In this document: positions 23,572 through 36,700 of the stretch, piece after piece
How the letters are laid out: every line of letters begins with the position of its first letter
Position numbering within the stretch: position 1 is the first letter of the stretch
DNA from: Panagrolaimus kolymaensis
Taxonomy: Eukaryota > Nematoda > Chromadorea > Rhabditida > Panagrolaimidae
NCBI GenBank assembly: GCA_028622995.1
Contig: JAJQJQ010000068.1
Span: forward strand, 62,001-126,000
Reading direction: 5' to 3'
DNA length: 64,000 nucleotides
Made by a program: the position numbers and the translations under genes
The notes under the pieces: generated by a model
The model's database searches: none
Seen by the model: only the letters and a program-made list of their open reading frames with translations
Told to the model about the DNA's origin: nothing

Positions 23572-25100
23572 TTTCTTAAATCAAAGCTTTTCTTCGATCT
23601 GACTGAAAATGACCTTCGCTCAAACACAAATAATTTAAATGGATAAATTTATTTTTCTTTAAATGTTGCTTTGTCGTCGTTATCGTCGTCAAAGCTTTTA
23701 AATTTATCTTCTTTTAGCAAAGAGATGGGCGGCGCAGAAGAATGAAAAAAAGAAGTGAAAATATAACAACTTTTTCGTTTTTTCCCCTTTAAAAAGCAGC
23801 TACAATATTTCTAATTTTTTCGTCTAAAATGTTAGGAAACCTAAAGGAAGAGTCAGAACGTACCAGTTGTTGATGAGAAAAATGGCAAAAAAAAAAAAGA
23901 AGAAGAAGAATAAAATTTCGCGCGATTGCATTCTTCTATTTGCTTCCTCCTCCTCGGGTAGTAGTGGGAAAAAGCAAATGCCAAGACTTCATTGTTATAT
24001 TGATGGTGGTGATTGGGCTTTTTCTTCTTTGTTGCATTCATTCTTCTAAAGGTTGTTGCTGAAATAATTTGAATGTATGAGTTTTTGAAAGAATAAAAAA
24101 GAAGAAGTATTCTTTGACCAATCGCTCGTGTACGTGATTTACAGAATCAAAACCAAAAATTATTCGCATTTGATATTTTAAAGCAACAAAAATAGTTAAC
24201 ATAATCATAAAAATAAATCTTCGTTTGAAGCAATTCGCTACTAGCAAACACTGGCCGATATTTTTGAATCCAAAAAATTAATTGAAAATGCTTCACTGTT
24301 AAAAAAACAAAATAATTATGTATGCCAAAAATATGGAAAAGTTGAAGTTTAAAAACCTCAAACATAAAATTGATTTTTAGTTTGATTCAAAAATGGCTAA
24401 AATCCCTTTCAATTCTGTTTTAATGTTGAAGCGTTTAAACAATGATAGCTAGCTTTGCTTTCCTTGCATGTAAAGAACCCAACTTTAACAACATTCATTG
24501 AATGATAAAATGATAGGTTTATGGATTTTATGAGATGCAAAAGCAATATTTTCCGCCAATGTATTACATAATTAATTTCCCAGAAAAATGCGATTTTTAA
24601 ATACTGCTATTACTTGTTATTGTTAAAGGTAAAGCTAAAACTTTAAAAGTTTTGATACATATTTTGTCTTTGGTGTTTAGATGCTTTGAGCGAAGAAAAA
24701 ATATTTCTTCAAAATCATACATATTCGCTACAATTTTGCTATAGCTTTTGCTATTTATGCTACACATACTTGTATAATAAATTCATCTTCATGTCAAGCA
24801 TTAAAAATCAGTAAAAAAATGCTTTAATAAAAGGTCAAAAGATGGAGATAATTCTTGCTTGCTTGATTACGAATTTTAAAGCAAAAAAAATGCAAGCAAA
24901 CATTTTTTAGCAGTTTTCAAATCCATTGGTTCCTAAAACGAAAGATTGCATGATGGGAAGCTTTTTCAATTTTTTCTTTCCTTCCCAAACTTTGCTTTTT
25001 TCTTTCAAATTTTTCAATCTCAAAGATTTTCAACGCGTTTATCATTAAGAATATTATTATTTTCATCTATTGATTCCATCACTTTTCAGGTATCATCATC
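23572..25100. other. Divergent promoter region, transporter / rps-25
   Basis: No gene is supported here. A GTCGTCGTTATCGTCGTC cluster at about 23672-23690 lies about 100 bp upstream of the transporter start. A pyrimidine-rich stretch at about 24955-25090 precedes the rps-25 ATG, as is common before ribosomal protein genes. Confidence 0.5.
25081..25100 (+). promoter_or_regulatory. Candidate trans-splice acceptor before rps-25
   Basis: A polypyrimidine stretch ends in CACTTTTCAG at 25089, 11 bases before the ATG. No donor in the upstream 100 bp is obvious, so spliced-leader addition is the simplest reading. This is inferred from nematode practice. Confidence 0.45.
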
Positions 25101-25505
25101 ATGCCTCCAAAACAAACAAAGAAACCTGATACCAAGCAAGGAAAGCCCAAGCCCACTGGAGCTGGAGGCGGAAAAGCTAAGAAGAAGAAGTGGTCAAAAG
25201 GAAAAGTTCGTGATAAGCTCAACAATGCTGTTCTCTTCGACAAACCAACATATGACAAATTTGCTAAAGAAGTAAGTCCTCTTCCATCTTTTTTTGACTT
25301 GATATATCTTTGTTCTTTTTAGATTATTTCTGTCAAATTGATTACTCCATCCGTGGTATCTGAACGTTTCAAGATCCGTGCTTCACTTGCTAAACAAGCT
25401 CTCAGTCAACTTCATGCTAGTGGTTTGATCAAGCCAGTCGTTTCACATAGCAAACAAACTGTGTATACTCGTGCTACCAAAGTTGCTGATGAAGTTCCAG
25501 CTTAA
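25101..25505 (+). CDS. rps-25: 40S ribosomal protein S25 (2 exons)
   Basis: Exons 25101-25271 and 25323-25505 give 117 residues. The N-terminus is the usual Lys/Pro/Gly-rich leader ([12 protein letters not shown]), then [20 protein letters not shown]. The winged-helix core reads [21 protein letters not shown] and [23 protein letters not shown]25 lies on the head of the small ribosomal subunit near the E site and is needed for some internal-initiation events. The length is normal for the family. An AATAAA follows at 25550, and rps-21 begins 205 bp after the stop on the same strand. Confidence 0.96.
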
Positions 25506-25549
25506 ACTTTTATGTGATGTTTTTGTTTGTTACCTTTCGTTGTTTTAAC

Positions 25550-25555
25550 AATAAA
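25550..25555 (+). terminator. Poly(A) signal of rps-25
   Basis: AATAAA lies 45 bp after the rps-25 stop. About 120 bp further on is an acceptor before rps-21, the arrangement expected for cleavage plus trans-splicing inside an operon. Confidence 0.6.
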
Positions 25556-25664
25556 TAATTGATATTGTAAACTTGTGTATTTCCTTTTCTTTCATTGGTT
25601 TTAACCATGCTTTTTACTTGTTGCTTCTTGGGTTTAATACATGATGGATTCTTTTGTTTCTAAC

Positions 25665-25680
25665 CGTTCTATTTATAGGC
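25665..25680 (+). promoter_or_regulatory. Candidate trans-splice acceptor before rps-21
   Basis: The sequence TTCTATTTATAG ends at 25678, 32 bases before the rps-21 ATG and about 125 bases after the rps-25 poly(A) signal. The spacing fits downstream spliced-leader addition in a nematode operon. The call rests on spacing and the acceptor only. Confidence 0.5.
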
Positions 25681-25710
25681 TTGAATCAAACGCGCTAAAC
25701 CTCATCAAAG

Positions 25711-25965
25711 ATGCAAAACGATCAAGGAGAATTCGTGGACATGTATGTCCCACGCAAGTGTTCATCATCATCTCGTATCATTCATGCTAAAGATCATGCT
25801 TCAATTCAACTTGATTTCGTTAATGTTGATCCTGAAACTGGACGTCTCATCCCTGGACAATCAACTCGTTATGCTATCTGTGGTGAACTTCGACGCATGG
25901 GTGAATCTGATGACTGTATTCTTCGTTTGGCTCAAAGAGATGGCCTCGTCCCTAAGAACCTTTAA
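25711..25965 (+). CDS. rps-21: 40S ribosomal protein S21 (single exon)
   Basis: A single 255-bp open frame encodes 84 residues, matching RPS21 (83-88 residues in animals) from end to end. It starts [18 protein letters not shown], continues with [19 protein letters not shown] and [17 protein letters not shown], and ends in [10 protein letters not shown]21 is a late-assembling small-subunit protein near the mRNA exit region. Codon use is clearly more biased and GC-richer than in its neighbours, as expected of a highly expressed gene. It probably shares a transcript with rps-25. The first downstream AATAAA (26019-26024) is also the start of the first unit of a tandem repeat. Confidence 0.96.
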   Translation: MQNDQGEFVDMYVPRKCSSSSRIIHAKDHASIQLDFVNVDPETGRLIPGQSTRYAICGELRRMGESDDCILRLAQRDGLVPKNL

Positions 25966-26011
25966 AATATATTTGTTTCTTTTTCTTTCGTTTAATACAA
26001 TTGTCATTGTT

Positions 26012-27000
26012 TCTTTTGAATAAATTTTTGTTATTTAATGTTTCTTCTTTGGTATTTTTGGAAGTTCGGGTATCTTGTGATGCATCTTTGATAGCAACTA
26101 TGGAGACATGGGAAAAGTTTGAAGAACTTTTTGGCACTTAAGGTTGTGATGAGCTTTTTTTCCCATTGATATTGTCAGGTATTTACTTCTTTGGTTGAAA
26201 CTTTATCCATTAGCTTTACAATGAGTTTTTCTTTTGCTCATTTCAATTTTCATGTTTCCATTTATTAAATTCTTTGTTAAATGTCTTCTTTGGCAATATT
26301 GGAAGTTAAAGGTAGCTGGATAGCTTGAGTTGCATCTTTGATAGCTAACTATGGAGGTTTTGTAAATGTTGGAAGCATATTTTGGCATTTATGTTAGATG
26401 TTCTGTTTAAGGTTTGTTAGTCGAGTGGTAACTAACATTCAATTCTTGAGATGCAACTTTATCATCTTGCTTATTACATTGACTGATTGTTCATTATAAT
26501 TTTCATTTTTTCTGTTTAATAAATTTGTTATTAAAAATGTTTCTTTTTCTTTCACATCATTTGAAGATTAGCGTAGTTAGAAATGCATGTTCACTCTTTG
26601 ATTATGGAGTTTTAAAAAAGTTGGAAGGATGTGATAGCTTTTTAATTAGAGATAGTTTAGGCTTTGTTAATCAATCGTATTTTTCATTTATCTTCATTGT
26701 GTTTCAACTTTATCGGCTTGCTATTTCATTGAGTGTTAATTTTTCATAGTTTCTATTGAATAAATTTGTTGTTAATTGTTTCTTTTTCTTTGTCAACAAA
26801 GGAAGTTAAGGGAAGCTGGATATGCAGGTTCATTCGCAGATAATGGAATTGGAGTTTTAAAATTTGAAATATCGTTTGGCACTTATGTTAGATGTTAATT
26901 AAGCTTTGTTAGTCGATGGTATTTTTTATTTCCTCTTCACGGATGCAGCTTTATCCAGTTGCGTTTACACTGTGTGGATGGCTTACTATTACAACATGGC
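26012..27000. repeat. Four degenerate tandem copies of a ~245-bp unit downstream of rps-21
   Basis: Each copy opens with an (A)ATAAATTTGTTGTTAA-like segment at 26019, 26264, 26518 and 26759 (spacings 245, 254 and 241 bp). Shared landmarks follow in the same order: TTCTTTTTCTTTG, GGAAGTTAAAGGTAGCTGGAT, GCATCTTTGATAGC/ACTATGGAG, TTTGGCACTTATGTTAGATG, GCTTTGTTAGTCGA, and AACTTTATC...TTGC. Because the first unit begins at the poly(A) signal of rps-21, the array looks like serial duplication of that gene's 3' flank. Copies have diverged by substitutions and indels. No conserved open frame runs through all four. Confidence 0.75.
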
Positions 27001-30000
27001 CAGCTTGTTACTCATCTGTTGTTGGCAAAGTAAAAGAACAGCGTAAAACAAATATTTTTTTTAGCCCCTGGTGAAGTATTTCTTTTTATTTCTTTGTTAT
27101 CAAAACTAATTACTCAACTATGTATGTTTACAAGTCTATGTTTTTAATAGAGAAAAAAACATGAACGGATGAAACAACTACTACTGATATCACACAAACA
27201 CACGTAAAAAAAATTTACGACCCTTTCAAATTAGTCGAAGTTGTTTTTTTATTTGAAGCAATAAAAACTTCTAAAATATTTTTTTTTATTACTTGTCAAT
27301 GAAAGAAGCAAGCTTCTCATTTCTTTTTCTTCTTCTAAGATATTTTTATGTCAATCAACGGCTTCTTCCCATTCCATTTTTGGATGTATGCCGATAGCTT
27401 TTTCTTTCTTTCTTGATGGTCGTAAAAATATCCTTAACGAAATATTTTTGTACTTTTATTAGATTGACTGTTGCTGCTGTTATAGGTTAGAGAGAGATAT
27501 CATTATACAAGCAAATAAAAAATGGGTGTAAGTAAGTAAGTATAATGAGGATGATTAGCAACACCAAGGTTGTTAAAGTTACGGTTAATATTTAACTGTT
27601 GCTACCGAAAAGGGTTGACATCTCAAGAATGAGAATGACAGCTTCCTTCTTTTTTGGAAGAAATCACAGATGAAAGAAAAGTTTTTGGCATTCTTCTTTT
27701 TGTGTGTTTGTAGTCTTGTTTAATTGATCTTAGTGAACAATTTTTTTACTGTAATCAAAGTTTAAAAAAGTTAGAGCAAAGGTAATAATAGTGCAAGAAA
27801 ATGTGGTTATGAAATTTGAGGCATATATTCCATTGTTGCTCGGTTATGGTAGTATATGGATGGGGCTTTAGTTGAGGATCTTCTTGAGTCTAATTTAAAG
27901 ATCGAGCAACTAACTATTAAAGAAGTTGTTGGTGATGTGTTTCAAGCTGTTAACAATCATGAAGGATAGTAGCATATGAGATATTTTTTTGCTGTAATTG
28001 CAAAGTCCAAAAGTAAAACATGCGCTTTTTTTTGTGTGTTTTTGTCATCCCTTATTGGCATCTTTTTTTCCTTTATTTTGCACTTTAATGGTTTTCTCAT
28101 TATTTGTGGTTCCATAATTCCATATTTTTTTTACTTTTATTGCCACCCAAGTGTTGATTTTCTTTGGTTGTTATAATAATATTTTTTTTATCATTTTATT
28201 AAGCTTTTTCTTCTCAAATAATTCATTCCCTTTCTTTTCCCCCTTTTTTGAATGTTGTTGTTGTTATTAGAAGAGGCGCCATAATTCAACTTTAAGTTGT
28301 TGAAAGGAAAGAAAAGATTATTACCCATATTTAACTTAGTGTTTTTTTTTCTTTAACGGCGGCAAGTTCTTTTTTTACTTTCAACATCAAACGAAAAAAA
28401 AAGATAAGAAGGAGCACCGTTCAAAAAAAATTTATTGGATGATGGTGATAAGCGAAACGGGCTACTGATTGACTTGACTCTCTTTTTTTGTACAAACAAA
28501 AATAATAGCTCTTTTTTTTTACAATTGTATGTATATTTTTCTCTTTTTCGGTAGTTATTAGGCTTTCACATGAACACAAAAAAAACGCAATGTCTGGACT
28601 CCAAAGTTTATACAATCAATTATTAGACATAGAGAAAATTGTTTTGAAAAATTAAGTAAGCAAAGATATGGTATCTCTTTTATGGGATGAGCCACATTTA
28701 TCCATTTTTGAATCAGCTTTGACCCTTTCTCAGTATTGCTTGCCATTCAGCTGCTGTTTCCACGAGAAAAAAAAGAATCGATGATGATGATCTTTTTTTG
28801 AGGATCGAAGTAATGACGACGACTGACCGATCATTCAAGGGCAATCCTAAAAAAGGGACAACAATGACAAATTTGCAATATTTTTGTTTGGGTTTAGTTT
28901 GTTTGGAGAAGCTGCGAAAACAGCTCTTCAATCAATTATCATAAAAAAAAGGATAAATCAAATTGTGCGAGGGCACAGAAGAAAAGAAGAATGAAAGTGT
29001 AAAAAATTTGTGACAAATTACTACTTATTTTTTTATTTATCCATCATAAACTCTTTTTTTTCTGCTAAATTTTTTTAAAGGTTTTTGTTTTAAGAATAAG
29101 TTTTGGTGGATTAACAACAATTTTACAGTGGTGGGTTTCTGAGAAGCTTAATTAAAAAATTGGTTTCATATTATTTTTGAAAATCAAAAAAAAATGGAAC
29201 TGAAATTCGTTTTTCAATTACTTTTGAGGAGCTTTTTTTTGTTAGTTATCTGGCAGCATTTTCGTTATTATTTGACCAACGTTTTTTTTTTTGATACGAC
29301 TTCTAAATTTACTCAATTTTTTTGTTTGTTTTTCTCCAAATTTTTCAAATTTTGCAAAATTTGTTTAGTTACTGTAGAATTTTAGGGCTTGACTTTTTTT
29401 GTCGATCCTTTTCTTCTTTCATTATTTTTATTACCATCACTCTCGAATTAGTTTAATATACAATCTTGTTAAACCTCAATAACCTTTGAAAGAGAGAAAA
29501 AAAATCAGTGTAAAACTTTGACAACAATCTCTGCAACCAACAACCAAACACTCGACCGTTAATTTGTACCTGTCGTCTATTTCTTTTTCTCTTTCTCGTG
29601 TGTTTGATGTCGGCTTCCGGTTAATTCACAAAGCGATAAAAAAAAGGAATAAAAAGGTGGAGTGCCGCCACCACCGCTGCCGACGACGATGACAAATTTG
29701 TGTTGTAAGTCAGAAAAAAAAAATTGCGCGTATTTATAAATGCCAATCAACTAACAACCAAAAAACACATTTTTGTCTCTCTCATTTATTTTTTACGATC
29801 ACGACAAATGATTTGCCATCTCGAATTATTTGATTGCTTCTTTTTTTTTGATGTCGGATTGGAATTGGAAGAAGAGGTAAACCATATTGAGAACTTTCTT
29901 CTTTTTTTTGCTGAATGCAAAAAATGAGAACAACGACTAAATTTGAATTTTGTCAAAGACACTTTCCAAAGAAAAATTTTTTTTGGTTCATGGAATTAAT

Positions 30001-32358
30001 TTTCAAGAGTTTTTTTTGTTTTGAGTTGAGAGATAGCTTTTTTTTTCTTTCTATGAATTAATAAATCAGAGAAGGGTCTTTCTTGACTTCGAAGCTCGAA
30101 GATTTGCACCTTTTTTATCCTTTTTTTTGATTGCATTTATCAAATTTATATGAGATTTTGCCCCTTTTAATTTAATTTAATTTTTTAAATCCTTCATCTT
30201 TAAAAAGAAGCAAGCAGCAATAACAAATAAAAAAAAGATAAATAATCAAACAAACAATTTGTCGCCGTCGTCGTCGTCGTCGTTGGAAATGAAAATTCAT
30301 TCATTCATTTTCAAACAAAAAAAAGTGACAAATTAGTTTTTATCTTTGCTTCTTCACTTTTTCATTTTTCTCTCCTTTCTCGATCCTCACCGAAAAAGAC
30401 TATTGGCGGCGGCGACAGTTGTCTTCGTCGAGGCGATCGAAATGAGAGAGTGCCGTTGTTTTAGTTAAAGCTGATGATTTTGATTTGGAAAGATTAACAC
30501 AGAAGATTAAGAATATCTCTATAAACGAAAGCAAAACATTTATGTTTCAAGATTAGTTAGAGTGAAAATTAAAATGTTTTGAGAAGAAGAGGAAGAAGAG
30601 AAGCAATTCGTTGTTAGTTTTTCACTAAAGATAATTTCCTTAAAATATGTATCTGCGATTTATGTCAGCTGCTTTTTCACTTTCGAATGTTTTTCATTCA
30701 GAAAAGCAAAAATATCGTAAAATTAGAAGCTCATGCAAGTTCACTATTTTTCTTAAGCCTGATTCAGAAATTCCTATCACTGATTTTTCTAGAATACAAA
30801 AAAAAACAATTTAAAAATTTTTAAAATCTTGGTCAAAGCTTTATAGTTTTTTTTTCTAAAAATTAATCAAAGAATTTTTCTTTTGAAAAAAAGCTATATT
30901 TTATTTTTTTATATCTTTCTTTCTATCTTTTTTCATTGACTCAAACAAAAAAAGAAGAGATTATTAATTTTTTGAAAAAAACAACAAAGAATGTTTTGAA
31001 ATATGTATTTTTATTATTATAAAGAAAAGAAGGTGTTGCTGCTACAAGCCGTTGTCATTTTATTTTTGCTTGATATATTTTTTTAAAGACTCAAAATAAA
31101 ATTATGTAGGTAAAAAAATGAGATTATTGCAGCTTTTTTTCTTGTAGTTTTTTAGCTTTTGCCTTGCTACGTGTGTATCTGGATTGTAGTAGTAGTATCA
31201 AGCATACTGTAGCACCCGACATTTAATAACTCAAAAAACAAACATTCTGGTCATTTATTATTTTTGAGCTTTAAGCTTTGCAATTGCAAAATTTCTGATT
31301 TTTGAACCAATCACAAAAAAAATGTTTGTTATTCTTCAATCTTTTATTTTTTTGCCATTTCAAAAATAAAAAAGCAAAAATCAGCAGTTACCGTAAAATA
31401 TTTTTATTTCGAAAAGTCAATATTTTTTCTTTTCTTTTTGTTTATTCTTTTTTCGCTTGTTCATTTACTTTTGCCTTTCAAAAAATTTTGAGAAAAAAAA
31501 GACAAATTAATTATTTAATTAATTATTTAATCTTTAACCAGCTTTTTATCTCCATCGATATTCAGCCGTCGGCAAATTTCAAAAAGACATACATAGGTGA
31601 GGTTTTATGACCCTTCTCTCTCTTCAATAAGCAAGCGAGAATGGAAGAAGAAAAAAGTGGCAAAAAAGCAAGCAATAAAAACAATTGTTTTTCGTGCCAC
31701 CCAATAATCAAAATTCTTTCTTCTTCTTTTAATTTTAAAAATCTCGTCTACGACAAATTTGTTTTTATTATAGTGTCAAACATTTTTCGAAAAAAAATTT
31801 ATGAATTAAAAAAACGATTTGTTTTAAGAAAATCTAAAAATAAATCTTTGAAAGCAAGCAAATTGACAAACTTCATGCTCTCAAAAAAAAGTTAATGATT
31901 TTAAAACAATAATCACTAAGCATCCATGAACACCATAAAAACATTTATAGTTTTTTCTGTTAAAAGTTTTTCCTTAAACTATCGATGTGTGATTTAATGG
32001 AGAAAAATATATATAAATCCCATCAAAGGCATAATGAACGCTGAATAAAAAAAATTTGTAGCAAAAAAACGATGAGATTTTACCGTAGAAAAATTTTTAT
32101 ATTTGTGTGCGGGACTTCCTTTCAATGTTATCGAATAAGAGATATGGGAAAATTTGTTTAACAAATAAAAACATTTATTTAAAAAAAAGCTCATAGGCAA
32201 AATTTATTTTTTTTGAAGGGCAATTTCGACAAGAAAAAAATGATTCGATAATGACAAAATGAAAAGATGACCAAGAGAAATAAAAAATATTTAATCCCGT
32301 ATAACAAAAAAATTATTTTGTTTTTTTTAAACCCTATCAAAAAAATTAATTAATTAAT
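27001..32358. other. Gene-poor intergenic region
   Basis: About 5.3 kb without a supported gene. It has frequent T- and A-runs, CT- and GA-rich patches, and clusters of CGN triplets at about 29660-29695, 30261-30284 and 30405-30440. One short open frame at 27856-27969 has protein-like composition but no partner exon. The region ends at the 3' end of the forkhead gene. Confidence 0.5.
30261..30284. repeat. GTC/CGT trinucleotide repeat
   Basis: About seven GTC-phase triplets in a row, one interrupted (GTCGCC). It is the longest of many GTC/GAC clusters in the window. Confidence 0.8.
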
Positions 32359-33770
32359 TTACGACGAAGATGGCGGAGACCTTGTAACAGATCTAGAATT
32401 TGAATTTTGTGGTGAAGATGAAGCTTTTTCTTCTTCTGTTGTTGTTGCAGAAATTAATAATGATGGAGGTGAATCATCTGACTTAGTTCCATTTTCGCTT
32501 TCATCTTTTTCATTATTATTTAATTTTGATTGTGGGAACGGCGGCAAGATTGAGGAAGAAGCGGATGAAGAAGATAAATTTATTGGTTGTTGAAGAGGAG
32601 GAAAAGTAAATTGATTTTGGTGTTGGTGGTTTTGAGGCATTTGAAAAGTCCCTCCAGAATTTTGAAATTGTGGTTGTTGTTGTTGGCCAAAATAATTGGG
32701 TGGAAAAAATCCTGGTGGAAACATAGCTGCAGGATTTTGAAAATTTAATGGAATATTTGAATTTACAAATTGTGAAAGATTGGAAGGTAAAAACATTTGA
32801 GGAAATAATGCTGCTGCTGCAGCTCCAGGAGGTAATTGAGGTCTATGGTTTCCATTTGCAGCAGCGGCAGCAGCAGCAGCCGCCGCCATTGCAGCAAATG
32901 GATGCATTTGATGTAAATGATTATGATGATTAGGCATCGGGTGCTTTTTGAAACTGAAATAAAAAAAATGTTAAAATTTAGCTAAAAGTTGGAAATTTTT
33001 CTATGGGTTTTTAACTCCATATTTTTTTCTCCTCAAAAACTCACCGCTTTCTTCGACGTAAAAATGAGCCATGATCAAACATATCTTCGGCGCCAGGATC
33101 CAAAGCCCAATAATTTCCTTTTCCTGGGTTTCCAGGTTCACGAGAAATTTTTATAAAGCAATCATTTAAAGATAAATTATGTCGAATGGAATTTTGCCAT
33201 TTGGGGAAAGTTCGACGATAATATTCAAATTTTTTAGTTATATACTCGCAAATTTGAGCTAAAGTCATTTTTCTTTCGGGTGAATTTACTATTGCCATGG
33301 CAATCAATGCAATGTATGAATATGGAGGCTTTGGTGCCAATGGTCTATAAAAATTTTTCTGAAGGATACTGTAACTTAGAAATTGAAGTTTTTTACCTTC
33401 CATCGGCATCTTTTTTAGGTAAACCATCTTCATCATTTTCTGAATCATATCCATCTCCAATGCCTTCGGCTGAGGATGAAGGTTCAAGGGAATCCACAGA
33501 ATCAGGAGATATGGATCGATGATTTTCTGCTAACACCATTGAAGAAGATTTTGGATCTGAGACAACAACGATGGAAGATAATCTTTGCTTTTTTATTTCC
33601 ATTTCATCTTCTCCACCATCAACGATGTTAGCCCAAAAATTATTATCATTATCAGCTTTTCGCTTTATTCCAGCCGAAGTGGATGGTGGAGTATTATTAT
33701 GGTTAATATTATTTGTTGAGGAGGATGTACTTTGAAGGATTTCGGCCATTGAATAACCCATTTTTGCCAT
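32359..33770 (-). CDS. unc-130: Forkhead transcription factor, FoxD / UNC-130-like (3 exons)
   Basis: Transcript-order exons are 33770-33397, 33344-33045 and 32953-32359, giving 422 residues. The forkhead domain spans about residues 126-225: [66 protein letters not shown] and RRRKRFKKH. The DMFD(N/H)[10 protein letters not shown] ending points to the FoxD class, whose worm member is UNC-130. Residues 6-12 (YSMAEIL) resemble the eh1 motif that recruits Groucho/UNC-37 corepressors, which supports repression. The rest of the N-terminus is Ser- and Asp/Glu-rich. The C-terminus has a polyalanine run and Gln/Pro/Asn-rich parts. UNC-130 controls cell migration and neuronal fate in C. elegans; that role is carried over by homology. 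A long gene-poor region lies upstream. Confidence 0.87.
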
Positions 33771-36700
33771 TAGCTGCAGCGGCTTTTTTGATGTTGGGAG
33801 TTATGATTGGATTTAGGTGTTAAGGTGAAAGTATTGGGGATTATCAGGCAGGCACTAGAGTGAAGTGATAAAATTTTCTAAAAAAAGTAAATTAACAAAA
33901 ATAAAAAAAATAATTTTAATAAATTTCACGATTACAATTTTCTATAGTAAGATTTTTGTCGTGAGGGTTTTTAGGTGAAATAAAAAAATGGACAATGCTA
34001 AGGCAAGCCCAACTCAAAAGAAAGCAAAAAAAAATTAAGGAGGTAAATACCGTATTTTTTAGAATATTTTTTTAAGAAATAAGGTAAAATACTAATGTCA
34101 ATTTTCAAAAGTTAACAACACACATCCGTCTTTTTAATTTTTCCTTTCATAACTTTCTCAGACTTAAATAAAGAATGAAAGAATATCAAAAAAAATATGA
34201 ATGAATAATAATTATTTTTTTTCTTTTCAAATAAAAAAGTTAATCTTTTTTATTTTATTTTTTAAAAGTTATTTTACTTTTGAAAAACAAATGATTAAAG
34301 AAAAAATCTTCTTCTTTTTTGAATGAATGTGTCTCATTTTTTAGGTGTTTTAATCCTCATTTTTAGTGCCCTTTACTTTTCTGTCTTTTATTTATTTATT
34401 TTTTTATTCCAAAAAAGGTAGTAAGTAACTAAATCTTTAAAGAGAAAAAACTTTTGATGGGATAAAAGTAATAATATTATTTCTTAAAGATTTACACTAA
34501 AAAAGCACCGAGGATAAAAAACTATTAAAAAAAGTAATAATATTTTTTGAAGCTAGCGACGAAGAGGGTTATAAGAAAATTATTGAAGAAAAGTGTGCAT
34601 TTTGTGAAGAGGAAAAAAATATGAAAGGTGTATAAAGTTATGATAACTGAGACGACGATGGCTTATTGACGCATCGAAAAAGATATTAAGCTTCTCAAGG
34701 GAGGAAAGAAGGAAAGAGAAGTTAGAAGTTGAATAATCAACGTAAGTCTAGACCCTCGATTGATAAAACTAAATAAGGAAAAAAACTTTCAAAGCATTCA
34801 AAACTGAATTTCTTGGGCGTTTGGATTTCGGCAAAACTTTCTTAACTCTTGTTTGATGAGTTACTCATTGCGTATTCAAAATGAGATTTAAAATCAAATT
34901 TTAATTTTTTTAAGAAACCAAAAATCCTAATTTTTTTAAATCAAGAAAATTCTTAGCGAGCACACCATCAATGACAGTAATCACTTAGCACAAGTGTAGA
35001 TAAATAAAAATTTGGACGGCAATATCTCAAGATTTTTTTTCAACTCAAAAAAACAAAAAATAACAACTTTAAAGAACCAATTAAAAGTTTTATGTTTGTT
35101 TTGTTGTTCACTAACAACAATCATCATTTTAAAAGTTCAAACGATGCCATGTCAAAAAAAATATTAGCCAAACAGCAACCGATCTGAGGCATCACTGATT
35201 TCTCTCTTCTTTTTTTTACTACTGCCAGAATTTGCTTACTTTTAAAATTTGACAGCTTTGTTTGAATGATCAAAGTTGCAATCACTCTTCTTCCTAAGCT
35301 TTCTTTTTTTTGCTATTGCTAATCCTGATGTATGTATGTTATTGTTTTCTTTGGCATACGCTCTCTTATTTTTTCTTTTTTTAAAATCAAAAATCAGTAA
35401 AGAAAAAGAATGAAATAATGTTTATTTTTTTCTAAAAACAATTGTTTTTAGGAAAGAAAAAAATATGGAATGGCAAAACAGCTTATTTAAAGCTTATTTT
35501 TGGGTACGGTATTAGTTTATATTGTTCAAAGATTTTTTTAAAGCTGCAAAAAAATTTGCAAAAATGAGCAAATCAAAAATTAATTTTTTAAGTCCCTCAA
35601 AAAAGAAGCTAAAATCTTTGCAAGTCCGTTTCATTTTCGAAAAAAGTGCTTTTTATTTGATTACTTTTTTTTTATGTTGGCGTGATTTTGTAGCAGAAGA
35701 GAGTATTATCTTGAAATTTTATTGAAAATTTCAAGAGAAAATCCTTCTTCTCATGATAAATAAATCTGTAAAAACAACAAATTTGGCTCAAAAAAAAATA
35801 TTAAAAGAAAAATACACGTGGTAAACATGGATTTGTTGGATTTGTGTTTTTTACATTTTTTTTTGATTCTGTTTCTTAATATTTTATTCTGAAATCTGTG
35901 GAAAAAGAGGACGAGTGAAAATTAAAAATAAAGTCTCAACTTCCAACTCACCCCAAAAAACAATTTTATGTTATTTTCCAAAGCGTCACTTTTAATTATT
36001 TAAATAGACAAAAATGAAAGAAAAATTATAGCATGGCATTAACAAGAGATGCATAAAAATACGGTATAAACGGGGCTTTGTTTTCTTTCTAATATTGCAA
36101 GCTAAATTTTTTTGAGGTATTTTCAAAGTATTTATTTTTACAAAAATTTGATGCCAATAATCCCATTTTTAAACCTTCAATCCTCCTTTTTGAGTAATAA
36201 TATTTTTTTACTTACTTATTTTTTCATAAAACTACAAATAAAAAAATTTCTTAAAAGTAACGACAACAACAAAAAAAATTTAGGCAAAAAGGAATGAAAA
36301 AAAAAGCTTAAATAAACATTTTCATTTATTTTTTTTGGTGTTGAAAACAAAAAAAAATTAAAGCTGTCAAATAAATCAAAAAATTATTTTTTTTTTGCCA
36401 AAATAAAATAAAAATCAAGCGCGTAAAAAAAGAGAGAGAGAAGAGAGGGGGAAAACCCAAATAATGATAAGGTGATTAACATCACCAAACAAGCAGCTCT
36501 CTCTTTTTCTCAATATGTATGTATGTTTTAATGTTTTTATCACACTTTTTATTTTTTTTTAAAGTTTAGAAGTGCCATAAGCGCTTTTTAAGCTTCTTTA
36601 ACAAGGGAGTGAGAAAAGGAGAGAAAGCAAAGGCGAGTTGAGCTTTTCACGCTAGGAATGATAAAATGCGGCGAAAGAAGAAGAAAAAATATTGGCAATT

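Noticed and set aside
25952..26388. Two minus-strand open frames starting MPK
   Set aside because: They are similar to each other because they lie in the tandem repeat copies; the frame is not kept in the other two copies.
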